Source of the DNA: an uncultured bacterium
Lineage (GTDB): Bacteria; Actinomycetota; Actinomycetes; S36-B12
Direction: 5' to 3'
NCBI GenBank assembly: GCA_903896585.1
Contig: CAITYI010000261.1
Coordinates: 1 to 64,000, forward strand
DNA: 64,000 nucleotides
Of this stretch, positions 1 through 9,303 are shown in pieces. Position numbers and translations under genes: made by a program. The notes beneath the pieces are model-generated. The model had not been told where the DNA came from, searched no databases, and saw nothing but the letters and a program-made list of their open reading frames with translations. Within the stretch, counting starts at the first letter, position 1; each line of letters begins with the position of its first letter.

Positions 1-78
1 GTTCAAGTTTTGCACTACGGCAAACCCCCTGCAGAGTTGCTCACGTCTTTTATGCAGCGTGATACCCGCGCGGAGTAG
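1..78 (+). CDS. gpsA: C-terminal end of glycerol-3-phosphate dehydrogenase (partial)
   Basis: An open frame enters from the left edge and stops at a TAG; 25 residues are visible, ending MQRDTRAE. The pattern of a hydrophobic stretch, a GK-x-P turn, then a short helix and M-x-RD resembles the C-terminus of NAD(P)-dependent sn-glycerol-3-phosphate dehydrogenase GpsA, which makes the glycerol phosphate backbone of phospholipids. Position supports this: in many actinobacteria gpsA lies directly before ddl, DUF3515 and thiL. The identification rests on a short tail and on synteny, so it is moderate. It converges with the next gene, only 6 bases away. Confidence 0.55.
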   Translation, partial: VQVLHYGKPPAELLTSFMQRDTRAE

Positions 79-84
79 CGAACA

Positions 85-1137
85 TTAGGCTTTATTTAAA
101 GCCGAATCCAGATCAGTCCACAGGTCGTCGGGGTGTTCAATTCCGAGGGACAACCGGATGAGGTTCTCGGGGACAGTTTCGCTTTCCAATGACCACCGAC
201 GTCGACGCTCCAATAAGGATTCCACTCCGCCCAAGCTCGTGGCATAGGTCCAGATATTCGTAGATTTGCACACGAGATCCGCATCTCCCTCCACCTCAAT
301 GGCTGCGATGGTTCCCCAGCCTGGGTAACGAACCCGGCTAACTCGCGAATCTCCAAGTAATTTTGAAACGATAACTCGCGCATTCGACTCGGATTTTTCG
401 TACCGAAGATAGAGAGTGCGGAGCCCGCGAAGGGCCAAAAAGCAGTCAAAAGCGCTCGGCATGGCTCCCAAGAGAATGCGGCGAATGCGAATCTGCTCTG
501 ATCGCTGGGGGTCACTTGCTATGACCGCACCCATCAACAGATCCGAATGTCCACTCAAAATCTTTGTCACGCTGTGGAGAACCATGTCAGCACCCATGGT
601 CAATGGCCGCTGAGTAACCGGTGTGGCGAAGGTATTGTCCACCACGCTGATCACTTTGTGCGTTTGAGCAGCGGCTAGACATTTCTGAATATCCGCTTCA
701 TCGAGCATGGGATTTGTCGGCGACTCCAGCCACAAAAAATCCGCTTGTGGGAGTGCTGCCAAAATCGCCTGGGTATCGGGAGCGGGTATCAATATCAGGT
801 TAATTGCGGAACGTTCTGCGAGTTCCTTGAGCCTGACGGCAACACCGGTATAGGTATTTGTTGGGGCGATTACTGTGGAACCAATAGGAATTAGATCCAA
901 GATGGCATTCGCGGCGGCCATACCGGAAGAGAAGACGGTTGCATGGCCGTGCTCTAGTGCACCAAGTGCTTCCTCAAAAGCTGCGGCAGTTGGGTTGCCT
1001 TCTCTGGCGTACTCGGTAGGGCCTTCAGCGTGGAATGTTGAGGCAGGAACAATCGGCGTGTTCACGGGGTTGTCGGGGATTCGAGGTGGGCGACCGGCGG
1101 TGACCGCCGTCGTGCTGGGGTGAACGCGAGGCTCCAT
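85..1137 (-). CDS. Cystathionine gamma-synthase/lyase family PLP enzyme
   Basis: A 350-residue PLP enzyme of the Cys/Met metabolism family (fold type I). Visible landmarks are the EYAREGNPT stretch near residue 42 that contacts cofactor phosphate in the neighbouring subunit, SSGMAA around residue 70, the VVDNTFATP motif around 165, and the Schiff-base lysine K192 in HSVTKILSGHSD. Family members perform gamma-replacement (cystathionine synthesis from an activated homoserine) or gamma-elimination (cystathionine or methionine cleavage); sequence alone does not separate these. It is slightly shorter than the usual 380 residues but both ends look intact. It is transcribed towards gpsA and away from ddl, with a 70-base divergent spacer, so it is probably its own unit. 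Confidence 0.85.
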   Translation of the reverse strand: MEPRVHPSTTAVTAGRPPRIPDNPVNTPIVPASTFHAEGPTEYAREGNPTAAAFEEALGALEHGHATVFSSGMAAANAILDLIPIGSTVIAPTNTYTGVAVRLKELAERSAINLILIPAPDTQAILAALPQADFLWLESPTNPMLDEADIQKCLAAAQTHKVISVVDNTFATPVTQRPLTMGADMVLHSVTKILSGHSDLLMGAVIASDPQRSEQIRIRRILLGAMPSAFDCFLALRGLRTLYLRYEKSESNARVIVSKLLGDSRVSRVRYPGWGTIAAIEVEGDADLVCKSTNIWTYATSLGGVESLLERRRRWSLESETVPENLIRLSLGIEHPDDLWTDLDSALNKA

Positions 1138-1207
1138 AGTTCAACTCTAGCCAATGTGTGGTGCATGGGTGTAAAACATCCGGGGTGCTTCGCGATACGG
1201 TCAGGGC

Positions 1208-2329
1208 ATGTCCGGCGACATCGCTTTTGTTCCCACAACGGTGGGAATCATTTTTGGCGGCGTAGGTCCCGAACACGGAGTGTCCTGTTTGAGCGCCCGA
1301 TCAATTGCCCGAACTCTGGAAGAGCGGGGATTCAATCTATTGTGCATCGGTGTCAGCACTTCAGGTCATTGGTTTTACATATCGCCTGAAATAGTAAAGA
1401 ACTACTCAATTGTTGGTGGATCCATGCCAAGCGTCTCCGCTACTGGCGAATCTGTGACTCTTCACCTTGACCCACTGGGACCGGGATTCTTGGTCGGTGC
1501 GACATTCATGCCCTGTGAAATTGTTTTCCCAATTATCCACGGAATCGGGGGTGAGGATGGCCAGCTACAGGGTCTCCTCGAAACCGCGGGGATCGCTTAT
1601 GTCGGATCTGGTATCGAGGCCTCCGCTATCTGCATGAATAAAGTGACAGCAAAACGTTTGGTACAGAGTATTGGGGTAGAAACGGGGTCGTGGATTAGTG
1701 TCAACACACGCGAAGCAAGTGGAAGCCCCGTATTCGATTCAATGAGTGTGTGGAACCACTTTGGAGGGTCAGCGTTATTTATCAAGCCCGTGTCGGGGGG
1801 TTCATCGGCCGGAATAACCCATGTCTCGACACAAGAGGACTTAGATGAAGCGTTCGCAGCAGCCATGCAATTCTCAGATTTGTTGATCGTGGAAAAAGGC
1901 GTGACCAAGCCTCGCGAACTTGAAGTGGCAATTCTTGAAACAAGCGGGGGGGTTCAGGCCAGCCCGGTCGGCGAAATCAAGGTTCACTCAGAATTTGAAT
2001 TTTATGACTTTGAGGCAAAGTACCTTTCCGATGGTGCCGAACTTGTGACACCTGCAGAGCTTGAGCCCGCCCTCGCCGAATACGTCCGCTCGACAGCAAT
2101 TGAGGTATTCCGCACATTAGGCTGCCGCGACTATGCACGAGTTGATTTCTTCCTCAATGAGAATTCCCAATTGATATTTAATGAGATAAACACTGTGCCA
2201 GGGTTTACTTCAATTTCGATGTATTCGAGGATGTGGGCTGCAGGGGGAATCGATTTTCCTGATCTTGTTTGTCAGTTGGTGGGAAATGCGGCAGCCAGAT
2301 CCACCAGCACCCCGGACGTAGATTCATAA
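1208..2329 (+). CDS. ddl: D-alanine--D-alanine ligase
   Basis: A 373-residue ATP-grasp ligase that joins two D-alanines for peptidoglycan precursor synthesis in the cytoplasm. Seen in the protein: an N-terminal GGVGPEHGVSCLSA loop (around residue 16) of the substrate-binding domain, KPVSGGSSAG in the ATP-grasp region (around 197), the EFYDFEAKY loop (around 262), and near the end the metal/ATP-binding DFFLNE and NEINTVPGFT motifs. Length is normal for the long actinobacterial Ddl. It starts 70 bases from the divergent cystathionine-type gene, and its 3' end overlaps the convergent DUF3515 gene by 58 bases. Gene order gpsA-ddl-DUF3515-thiL is the usual actinobacterial one. Confidence 0.95.
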   Translation: MSGDIAFVPTTVGIIFGGVGPEHGVSCLSARSIARTLEERGFNLLCIGVSTSGHWFYISPEIVKNYSIVGGSMPSVSATGESVTLHLDPLGPGFLVGATFMPCEIVFPIIHGIGGEDGQLQGLLETAGIAYVGSGIEASAICMNKVTAKRLVQSIGVETGSWISVNTREASGSPVFDSMSVWNHFGGSALFIKPVSGGSSAGITHVSTQEDLDEAFAAAMQFSDLLIVEKGVTKPRELEVAILETSGGVQASPVGEIKVHSEFEFYDFEAKYLSDGAELVTPAELEPALAEYVRSTAIEVFRTLGCRDYARVDFFLNENSQLIFNEINTVPGFTSISMYSRMWAAGGIDFPDLVCQLVGNAAARSTSTPDVDS

Positions 2330-2724
2330 TCTGATGGAATATTGACCTCAACAAATTCGGTCAAATTCAGGCTCGTGAACCGCTGACCCTGGGTTAGTTT
2401 TTCAGGTAACCAGTCCACTCCATTGACTGAAATCAATTGACTTGTCGGTTGCAATGACGCTGGCTCAACCACCCCGCACCGGAGCACAATTGCTGGATCA
2501 CCCCAAGCGGTTACGCCTTGCTTCGGGGCGGATGTGGATCGAACTAACACTCCGGCTATTTCAACGGGTAGAGATTGGGTCAACGCTGTGCAATAGGCCG
2601 AGGAACCAGCCGGACCAGGCTCAACACTGAGCTGTTGTGAGCAACCCACCAGCAGAACAAGACACCCGAAACCCGCAAGCGCGGGTGCCACGGCGAATGA
2701 CTTCGATGTGCGAGGAATGTTCAC
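2272..2724 (-). CDS. DUF3515 family lipoprotein
   Basis: A 150-residue predicted lipoprotein. The N-terminus has a basic start, a hydrophobic stretch and a lipobox LVGC with the lipidated Cys at residue 28, so the mature protein should be anchored on the outer face of the membrane. The remainder carries two spaced cysteines (around 45 and 83) and matches in size and position the actinobacterial DUF3515 proteins found between ddl and thiL. Function is unknown. Its 3' end overlaps the end of ddl by 58 bases on the opposite strand; 56 bases separate its start from the divergent thiL. Naming rests on lipobox, size and synteny. Confidence 0.75.
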   Translation of the reverse strand: MNIPRTSKSFAVAPALAGFGCLVLLVGCSQQLSVEPGPAGSSAYCTALTQSLPVEIAGVLVRSTSAPKQGVTAWGDPAIVLRCGVVEPASLQPTSQLISVNGVDWLPEKLTQGQRFTSLNLTEFVEVNIPSDYESTSGVLVDLAAAFPTN

Positions 2725-2780
2725 GTGGGCACTCTATAGTTTCAGGTGAATGTATTTCGACCTAGAGGGAGTCACGCTGC

Positions 2781-3785
2781 ATGGCTGCAACACCAGACGA
2801 TGACAATGCCTCCAGTGCTATTACTTTGCAAACTCTTGGTGAGTTCGCTGTAATAGATCGGTTGCAAGATATTGCCGAACTTGGTTCACGGGAAGTACAA
2901 GTATCTGAACCTGTTGTCGGTTCCGGAGATGACTCGGCAATAGTGTCATTTGGCAGTGCCCAAGTAGCTATGAGTGTCGACATGTTTGTTCAAGATCGAC
3001 ATTTTCGAACAGATTGGGCGACCGGAGTGGATATTGGCCGCCGGTGTGCTGCTGCATCGATGTCTGATATTTGTGCCATGGGCCTCGAGCCCAGTACATT
3101 GCTGGTCGGTATCGCCGCCCCTCCTGAAACGCCCATGTCGTGGATCAAGGAATTCTTTTCTGGTTTGGTCGAGGAAGCGGCTATTGCGGGGGCAAGAGTG
3201 GTCGGTGGGGATCTCTGTTCCGCGAGTGCCATCACGATCTCGGTCACGGCACTGGGTCAGGCTCCCAAAAAAGGTGCGGTTACCAGATCAGGGGCACGTG
3301 TTGGTGACATAGTGGCCGTACACGGTGAGCTCGGGCGGGCTGCGGCCGGACTGCGGATATTGCAGCGCGGATTGCGGTCACCTCGATCCCTTGTTGATTC
3401 CTATCGGTTCCCCCGTGTCGATTACACGGCGGGTGTCCGTGCCCGTGAGGCCGGAGCCACCTCGATGATTGATGTCTCCGATGGCCTCGTTGCCGATCTT
3501 CGACATATTGCTGACGCGTCTGCGGTGACCATCAATATCGACAAGGATTTGGTGTTGGTCCCCGAGGACCTGACCAGCGCAGCGTCAGCTTTTGGGCTTG
3601 ATCCTCTGACATGGGTGCTCGAAGGTGGCGACGACCATGCCATTGTTGCGACTTTTCCAGTAACTGCAGAGTTACCTTCCGGATTTCACGCGATTGGATC
3701 AATTCTCAAAAAAGGCGAAATCAGTGTCACCGTGGACCACTTAGCCGTTGAGGGATCCGGCGGATACTCGCACTTTCATCAATAG
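2781..3785 (+). CDS. thiL: Thiamine-monophosphate kinase
   Basis: A 334-residue ATP-dependent kinase that phosphorylates thiamine monophosphate to the active coenzyme thiamine diphosphate. It has the PurM/AIR-synthase-type fold with VGSGDDSAIV near residue 46 (Mg-ATP binding), SVDMFVQDRHFR around 65, ASMSDICAMG around 91, VVGGDL around 141, MIDVSDGL around 232 and the late GGDD motif (GGDDHA here; GGEDYE is commoner). A GAGGGAG ribosome-binding site lies 9 bases before the ATG. It is followed by the convergent rpmB, so it is probably monocistronic. Confidence 0.93.
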   Translation: MAATPDDDNASSAITLQTLGEFAVIDRLQDIAELGSREVQVSEPVVGSGDDSAIVSFGSAQVAMSVDMFVQDRHFRTDWATGVDIGRRCAAASMSDICAMGLEPSTLLVGIAAPPETPMSWIKEFFSGLVEEAAIAGARVVGGDLCSASAITISVTALGQAPKKGAVTRSGARVGDIVAVHGELGRAAAGLRILQRGLRSPRSLVDSYRFPRVDYTAGVRAREAGATSMIDVSDGLVADLRHIADASAVTINIDKDLVLVPEDLTSAASAFGLDPLTWVLEGGDDHAIVATFPVTAELPSGFHAIGSILKKGEISVTVDHLAVEGSGGYSHFHQ

Positions 3786-3833
3786 CGAAATTCCCTCAAT
3801 GTAAAGTATTTGAGCAGACCGAGGTCAGGATAA

Positions 3834-3882
3834 AAGCGCGGGTTAAGAAGCGCGGGTTAAGAAGCGCGGATTAAGAAGCGCG
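3834..3882. repeat. 14-bp tandem repeat derived from the 3' end of rpmB
   Basis: The unit AAGCGCGGGTTAAG occurs twice exactly (3834-3847, 3848-3861), once with one change (3862-3875) and once partially (3876-3882). The last full unit contains the stop codon of the minus-strand rpmB and the partial unit its last coding bases, so the array looks like slippage duplication of the gene end into the spacer between thiL and rpmB. The rpmB stop is intact, so the protein is not altered. No strong terminator hairpin is visible in the rest of this 85-base spacer. Confidence 0.85.
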
Positions 3883-4062
3883 TACGACTTTCCCAGCCTT
3901 GATACATGAGGTGCACACATTCAACCGCTTGGGGGAGCGACCCACCATGGCGCGCACTCGTTGAATATTGGGGTTCCAACGACGCTTTGTCCGACGATGT
4001 GAGTGCGAGACATTATGCCCGAAGCTAGGGCTCTTTCCGCAGATATCGCAGTTTGCCGCCAC
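3871..4062 (-). CDS. rpmB: 50S ribosomal protein L28 (bL28), zinc-finger form
   Basis: A 63-residue basic protein starting [10 protein letters not shown], the typical L28 start, and carrying two CxxC pairs (C5/C8 and C50/C53) that form the zinc ribbon of the C-plus form of bL28. Motifs [14 protein letters not shown] and NIQRVR are the rRNA-binding core. It is transcribed away from the DAK2-domain gene, the usual actinobacterial arrangement. Its last codons are duplicated in a short tandem array beyond the stop. Confidence 0.95.
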   Translation of the reverse strand: MAANCDICGKSPSFGHNVSHSHRRTKRRWNPNIQRVRAMVGRSPKRLNVCTSCIKAGKVVRAS

Positions 4063-4224
4063 AGGAACTCCTCAGGTGTATCGGTCTGACAGCGTCAGTA
4101 CCGTTAGGTAGGTTGATAGCACGAGATCTTGTGAACCCGGTATCAGCCACGAGGCGAAGCACCGACATCACGAAACCTGAGAAAGAATAGCCCAAGTGCG
4201 ACGGAGATATTGAGGAGGGGTGAG

Positions 4225-5988
4225 ATGGCCAGCCCATTTACTCTTCCCATGCTGGCCGATTGGCTGCTCACGGCTCAATCTTCACTTCGGGCGGCCAGGG
4301 CTGAAATTGATGCACTAAACGTATTCCCGGTCCCAGATGGCGACACTGGGACAAATCTCTATCTCACGTGGGAGGCCGCGTGCGCCGGCTTTCGCCATGG
4401 CATTGAGATGGATTTTGGAATGACCGGTGATCAAGAAACGGGTGATCAGGTGGTTTTGGAGGCAGCAGACCCCGAATCGGCGGCTCGTCACTTTGAGGCG
4501 ACCGCACGCCAAATAGGGCGCGATGCGATTTTGGGTGCGCGAGGCAACTCGGGAGTGATCATGTCGGCCCTCCTTCGCGATTTGTGTGCCAGTATCGCAA
4601 GGGAGCCCCAGGCTTTTGCTTTGGCGCTGCGAGCCGGAACCGCCGGGGCCTACTCGGCGGTGGCCGCTCCGGTGGAAGGCACCATTCTTACGGTTGCCCG
4701 CGCATGTGCCGATCAGGCCGAAGAAATTGCTCAGAGGGGAGGTGAGTTACCGGAAATCGTTCGTGGCGCTGCCGATGCCGCCTATCAAGCTTTGCTGAAG
4801 ACACCGGACTTGCTCGAGCAGTTGCGCATTGCCGGAGTTGTAGATGCAGGTGGTCGTGGCCTGGTTGTGGTGCTTGATTCATTAGTGACCAGTTTGACCG
4901 GAATCGTTCCTCGGCGAGATCTGCTAACGCGATCAGCGGGAGTCTCGCCAAAGTTTATGGCCATCTCGGAGCAGTCGTTTAATGATTCTGAAGATTTTGA
5001 AGTCATGTATCACCTGGAATGCGAGTCCGTGGACAGACTGCACGAAGCCTTAGCTGCAGTTGGACAGAGCATCATGATCGCTGGAATGGATGGCACCTGG
5101 AATGTGCATGTGCACGTGTCGCCGTATTCAATAGCAGATGCCATTAATGCTGGCCTCACTTTTGGAACGGTCTCCAAAATTTCCGTGACACCGTTGGGTA
5201 AGGAAAATTCGGTAAATGAACTCGTGAACCACCATTCACCTGCTGAGTTGGGCCTGCTCCAAGATGCATTAACCCATCAGCGCAAAGCCACGGACTCACC
5301 GTTTGCTGGCAGTAAAATTCCTCAACGCCACCGGTCACTCATTGCGGTAACTCATGGCTGGGGAGTGGAATCGCTTTTAGCAGGTCAAGGAATCACGTGT
5401 GTGCCGACTCTTGCCCGTCAACAACCATCGGCTGCTGAGTTGATCAGCGCGGGGAAACGCGCAGAATCTGCCCAACTGGTCTTATTACCTTCTGATAAAG
5501 ACGCACACGCCGTGGCGGAAATAGCAGCACTTGAGTTAAGGGCGCAAGGCATGCGCGCGGCGGTAGTTCCCACCAAGTCCATCACTCAGACATTGGCGGC
5601 GGCAGCTGTTCATGATCCTGATCAAGACTTTGAGCAGGATGTCGTCAACATGACCCGCGCTTCAAGTTCGACTCGCTACGGGGCTGTGACACAAGCGACC
5701 CGAAATGTTCTGACCATGGCAGGTGAATGTCAGCTCGGTGACATTCTTGGGGTAATTGACGGGGAGATTGCCGTAATCGGGGGTGAATTTGCGGATGTTT
5801 CCCACCAAGTACTGGGCAAAATGCTTGCACCCGGAGCAGAACTTGTAACCGTTGTTTGCGGTCAGGACAGCGAAGACTCAGACCTTCACAAAATTAGAAC
5901 GTGGATCCATTCTCACAATCCGTTGCTTGACGTAGATGTTATTCACGGTGGCCAACCATTGTGGCCATTTATTTTTGGGGTGGAGTAA
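4225..5988 (+). CDS. DAK2-domain protein, fatty acid kinase FakA-like
   Basis: A 587-residue protein with an N-terminal DhaL/DAK2 ATP-binding domain (LNVFPVPDGDTGTNLYLT around residues 31-48, GARGNSGVIMSA around 109-120 and the GTILTV stretch) and a C-terminal region ending HGGQPLWPFIFGVE, as in FakA/YloV proteins. In Firmicutes FakA phosphorylates fatty acids carried by FakB (DegV); no degV is present here, so the partner must lie elsewhere and the substrate is inferred. The ATG at 4225 is chosen because AGGAGG lies 6 bases upstream; a TTG 15 bases earlier would overlap that site. It sits between rpmB and recG with a 6-base gap to recG, so the two are probably co-transcribed. Confidence 0.85.
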   Translation: MASPFTLPMLADWLLTAQSSLRAARAEIDALNVFPVPDGDTGTNLYLTWEAACAGFRHGIEMDFGMTGDQETGDQVVLEAADPESAARHFEATARQIGRDAILGARGNSGVIMSALLRDLCASIAREPQAFALALRAGTAGAYSAVAAPVEGTILTVARACADQAEEIAQRGGELPEIVRGAADAAYQALLKTPDLLEQLRIAGVVDAGGRGLVVVLDSLVTSLTGIVPRRDLLTRSAGVSPKFMAISEQSFNDSEDFEVMYHLECESVDRLHEALAAVGQSIMIAGMDGTWNVHVHVSPYSIADAINAGLTFGTVSKISVTPLGKENSVNELVNHHSPAELGLLQDALTHQRKATDSPFAGSKIPQRHRSLIAVTHGWGVESLLAGQGITCVPTLARQQPSAAELISAGKRAESAQLVLLPSDKDAHAVAEIAALELRAQGMRAAVVPTKSITQTLAAAAVHDPDQDFEQDVVNMTRASSSTRYGAVTQATRNVLTMAGECQLGDILGVIDGEIAVIGGEFADVSHQVLGKMLAPGAELVTVVCGQDSEDSDLHKIRTWIHSHNPLLDVDVIHGGQPLWPFIFGVE

Positions 5989-5994
5989 CTTCAC

Positions 5995-8208
5995 ATGCAG
6001 GCTCAGGAGTATTTGAATCGCTCCCTCAAAGAGCTAATTGGCGGGAAGACCGCCTCGGCACTGAAGAAGTCCTTTCGAATTGGGACGGCAGGGGAGCTCC
6101 TCAATCACTACCCACGCCGATATGCAGAGAGGGGACAACTCACATCATTTGACCGCATTGAAATTGGCAAACCGGTCACAATCATGGCAACTATCTCGTC
6201 TGTCACTGCACGACGCATGAAAACTAAACGTGGATTCGTATTGGTGGTAGCCGTCACCGATGGTAAAGATCACATGGAATTAACCTTTTTTAACCAGAAA
6301 TGGCGAGAGAAGGAACTTCAAGTTGGACGATCAGGACTCTTCGCAGGCACTGTTAACGAATATCACGGCGCGCGAACGCTTACCCATCCGCAATATCAAC
6401 TTTTTGGAAGCAGCGATTCGTCAGATTTAGAGGCACTTAATGATTTTGCGGGCAGCATTATTCCGGTGTACCCGAGTTCCCAGGCAATTACTTCTTGGCA
6501 GATCGCAGCGGCAGTCGATGTAGTGCTGGCGTCTCTCGAACAATTAGATGAACCAATACCAATTGACCTTCGGGAAAAGTACCAACTCATGGATCGTTCA
6601 GAAGCCATTAAAGCCATTCATCAACCTGAATCACATGAGGATATTGAGCGCGCGCGGTTGAGGCTCAAATATCAGGAGGCTTTTGTACTCCAAGCTGTCC
6701 TGGAATTTCGTAGACAGAAACGACGCACCTTGTCCGCGATTGCTCGAAAACCGAAAAAGCACGCACTCCGTGAATCCTTCGATCTGTCACTGCCATTTAC
6801 GCTCACCCAAGGTCAGATTGGGATTGGCCAACAAATTGAAAAAGATCTTCGCGGCACTTCGCCCATGATGCGCTTACTTCAAGGCGATGTCGGGAGTGGA
6901 AAAACCATTGTTGCATTACGTGCAATGCTGGATGTGGTCGAATCTGGTGGACAAGCTGTATTACTCGCGCCAACTGAAGTTTTGGCTGCTCAGCACTTTG
7001 AGTCCCTCACTTCGCTACTCGGTGGCCTCAGTGATTCAGGTAGCGACTCTGTTACGCCGAGCAAGGGGCTCGATCCCAAGGTGAAAACAACTTTGTTGAC
7101 CGGTTCGTTACCTCTGCCAGCTCGAAAGCAAGCATTACTGGATATTGCATCAGGCAATTCACATATTGTGGTGGGTACTCACGCACTAATTCAAGATCAC
7201 GTTGATTTTTTTGACTTGGGTCTCGTAGTTGTAGATGAACAGCATCGATTTGGAGTTGAACAACGAGCAGCTCTAATGTCTAAGGGAAGTCAAGGGGTCC
7301 GTCCCCATTTGCTGGTCATGACCGCAACTCCGATTCCGCGCACAACCGCACTCACCGTCTTTGGTGACCTCGATATTTCTACCCTCACTGAGGTACCTTC
7401 CATGAGGGCTGCAGTAGATACACACATTGTGAGTCAGCAAATAAACCCATCTCACGCAGCGAGAGTGTGGGAGCGAATGCAAGAAGAGGTTATTGCAGGA
7501 AATCGAGTCTTTATTGTCTGTGCCAGCATCTCAGAATCTGCTGGAGATCTGGATGAAGATCCGGAATCAAGCCAATTGCCGGATATTGCCGGAGAATCTC
7601 GAGATCACATCGTGTCGGTTGAGCAATCACTGATCGAATTAGCGCAACGATTCCCAGCAGTTAGGTTTGCCGGATTGCACGGGAAGATGAAGCCCGAGGA
7701 AAAACGAACTGTCATGAAGCGTTTCCGAAGCAATGAAGCAGATGCCATCGATGTGCTCATAGCGACAACAGTTATCGAAGTAGGTGTGGATATTCCCGAG
7801 GCAACCATGATGATTATTAATAATGCTGAAAGGTTTGGTATCTCTCAATTGCATCAGTTACGAGGCAGAATCGGGAGGGGAGACAAACCGGGACTTTGTA
7901 TATTGATGCAGGAAAGACTCATGAATCCGGTGGCTCAAAAACGGCTGGAGGCAGTTGCCTCAACTCGCGACGGATTCGAATTGGCTCAGCGCGACCTCGA
8001 ACTCAGGGGTGAAGGCGATGTATTGGGCCTTGAACAATCGGGTGCGGCAACGTCACTTCGATTACTGCGAGTTATTGAGGACGTGGCCCTTATTGAGTCA
8101 GTGCGCCAAGAAGTTGATGCTTTGGCTCGCACGGATCATTGGTCCCAAACCATTGCTGCAATCGAACTCGCCGAATTCATCAGAGTGGATCAGTTGGAAA
8201 AAACATGA
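5995..8208 (+). CDS. recG: ATP-dependent DNA helicase RecG
   Basis: A 737-residue superfamily 2 helicase that remodels stalled forks and Holliday junctions. The N-terminal wedge/OB domain (about 1-180) is followed by the motor: Walker A GDVGSGKT around residue 297, the DEQHRFG box (variant DEAH box) around 413, TATPIPRT around 443, then helicase motifs V-VI (ATTVIEVGVDIPEAT and QLRGRIGRG). Length is near the family norm. It begins 6 bases after the DAK2 gene and its TGA overlaps the ATG of rsmD (ATGA), indicating translational coupling. Confidence 0.97.
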   Translation: MQAQEYLNRSLKELIGGKTASALKKSFRIGTAGELLNHYPRRYAERGQLTSFDRIEIGKPVTIMATISSVTARRMKTKRGFVLVVAVTDGKDHMELTFFNQKWREKELQVGRSGLFAGTVNEYHGARTLTHPQYQLFGSSDSSDLEALNDFAGSIIPVYPSSQAITSWQIAAAVDVVLASLEQLDEPIPIDLREKYQLMDRSEAIKAIHQPESHEDIERARLRLKYQEAFVLQAVLEFRRQKRRTLSAIARKPKKHALRESFDLSLPFTLTQGQIGIGQQIEKDLRGTSPMMRLLQGDVGSGKTIVALRAMLDVVESGGQAVLLAPTEVLAAQHFESLTSLLGGLSDSGSDSVTPSKGLDPKVKTTLLTGSLPLPARKQALLDIASGNSHIVVGTHALIQDHVDFFDLGLVVVDEQHRFGVEQRAALMSKGSQGVRPHLLVMTATPIPRTTALTVFGDLDISTLTEVPSMRAAVDTHIVSQQINPSHAARVWERMQEEVIAGNRVFIVCASISESAGDLDEDPESSQLPDIAGESRDHIVSVEQSLIELAQRFPAVRFAGLHGKMKPEEKRTVMKRFRSNEADAIDVLIATTVIEVGVDIPEATMMIINNAERFGISQLHQLRGRIGRGDKPGLCILMQERLMNPVAQKRLEAVASTRDGFELAQRDLELRGEGDVLGLEQSGAATSLRLLRVIEDVALIESVRQEVDALARTDHWSQTIAAIELAEFIRVDQLEKT

Positions 8209-8780
8209 CTCGCATTATTGGAGGGTCGGCACGAGGGCGTCGGTTATCAGTACCCTCGACAGGAACCCGACCCACATCTGATCGAATTCGCGAGGCGTTG
8301 TTCTCGTCGTTGGACAGTTGGCTGTTGAGTCAGGAGAGGTCCTGGCTGGATATTTGGTTTGCGGATCTGTATGCAGGATCAGGCGCTATTGGGCTTGAAG
8401 CTGCCAGTAGAGGCGCGGCTAATGTGGTTCTGGTCGAGCAACAGTCCGGTGCGCTGAAGACTATTGGGGAGAATATCAAGCGAACGCGCCTGTCGGTTGT
8501 CACGGAACGTTCTAATGTTTCACAGTGGAAACCCAGACACGCATTTGATGTCATCTTCATGGATCCCCCATATTCCTCCTCGGATCAAGAAGTGGCTGAA
8601 ACCGTACTCCGTCTTAGCTCCTTGTTGGAAGCCAATTCGGCTCTTTTTGTTATTGAGAGGGGGCTGAGAAGTGGAGATCCATTTGATCGTGTGGACCCTG
8701 GATATTTTCATAAGAAGTGGGATCGGATCTATGGCGATACTCGGCTTTGGTACGGTCATCTGGTGGGAGGTATCGAATGA
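8205..8780 (+). CDS. rsmD: 16S rRNA (guanine966-N2)-methyltransferase
   Basis: A 191-residue SAM-dependent methyltransferase that modifies G966 of 16S rRNA. It opens MTRIIGGSARGRRL with PTSDRIREALFSSL, the RsmD N-terminal signature; the SAM-binding loop is DLYAGSGAIGLEA and the catalytic motif IV is MDPPY. The start at 8205 is set by the ATGA overlap with recG; the upstream in-frame extension lies inside recG. Its stop overlaps the start of coaD, so recG-rsmD-coaD look like one translationally coupled unit. Confidence 0.93.
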   Translation: MTRIIGGSARGRRLSVPSTGTRPTSDRIREALFSSLDSWLLSQERSWLDIWFADLYAGSGAIGLEAASRGAANVVLVEQQSGALKTIGENIKRTRLSVVTERSNVSQWKPRHAFDVIFMDPPYSSSDQEVAETVLRLSSLLEANSALFVIERGLRSGDPFDRVDPGYFHKKWDRIYGDTRLWYGHLVGGIE

Positions 8781-9259
8781 AGATAGCGGTGTGTCCGGGT
8801 TCATTTGATCCGGTGACCAACGGGCATTTTGACGTATTCGAGCGCGCATCTCGGATGGCAGACGAAGTTGTTGTCGCTGTTCTAATCAATCGGAAGAAAT
8901 CCGGTCTCTTCACGGTCGAGGAGCGGATCGAGATGCTTACCGAAGTAACAAAGCCATTAGGGAATGTACGCGTTGATTCTTTCTATGGACTTCTTGTGGA
9001 CTACTGCAAGGATCATGGAGTTAACGCCATCGTTAAGGGACTTCGAGCAGTGAGCGACTTTGATTATGAATTGCAGATGGCACAAATGAATTTCCGGCTC
9101 GCTGGCGTTGAGACATGCTTTATTTCGACCAACCCCCTGTACAGTTATTTATCCTCCAGCTTGGTCAAGGAGGTCGCCACCCACGGTGGCGATGTCACAG
9201 GTTTGGTCCCTGAATCCGTGTTGAAACGCTTGAAGAGCAAAATTTCTAGCACAATGTGA
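8777..9259 (+). CDS. coaD: Phosphopantetheine adenylyltransferase
   Basis: A 160-residue nucleotidyltransferase that converts 4'-phosphopantetheine and ATP to dephospho-CoA, the penultimate step of coenzyme A synthesis. The start MKIAVCPGSFDPVTNGH contains the family TxGH nucleotide-binding motif; GLRAVSDFDYELQMA and the ISTNPLYSYLSSSLVKE segment (ISSSxVKE box) are also typical. Length is exactly the family norm. The ATG overlaps the stop of rsmD by four bases. Confidence 0.96.
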   Translation: MKIAVCPGSFDPVTNGHFDVFERASRMADEVVVAVLINRKKSGLFTVEERIEMLTEVTKPLGNVRVDSFYGLLVDYCKDHGVNAIVKGLRAVSDFDYELQMAQMNFRLAGVETCFISTNPLYSYLSSSLVKEVATHGGDVTGLVPESVLKRLKSKISSTM

Positions 9260-9303
9260 ATACTGATTTTCGAAATAGCTGATTTGTAACTGAGGAGCAC
9301 TAG

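Noticed and set aside
85..1137. Cystathionine-type enzyme suspected truncated at 350 residues
   Set aside because: N-terminal arm, PLP lysine and C-terminal domain are all present; only modestly short.
3834..3882. Short repeats considered as a CRISPR array
   Set aside because: Units are 14 bp, directly abutting, with no spacers and no cas genes.
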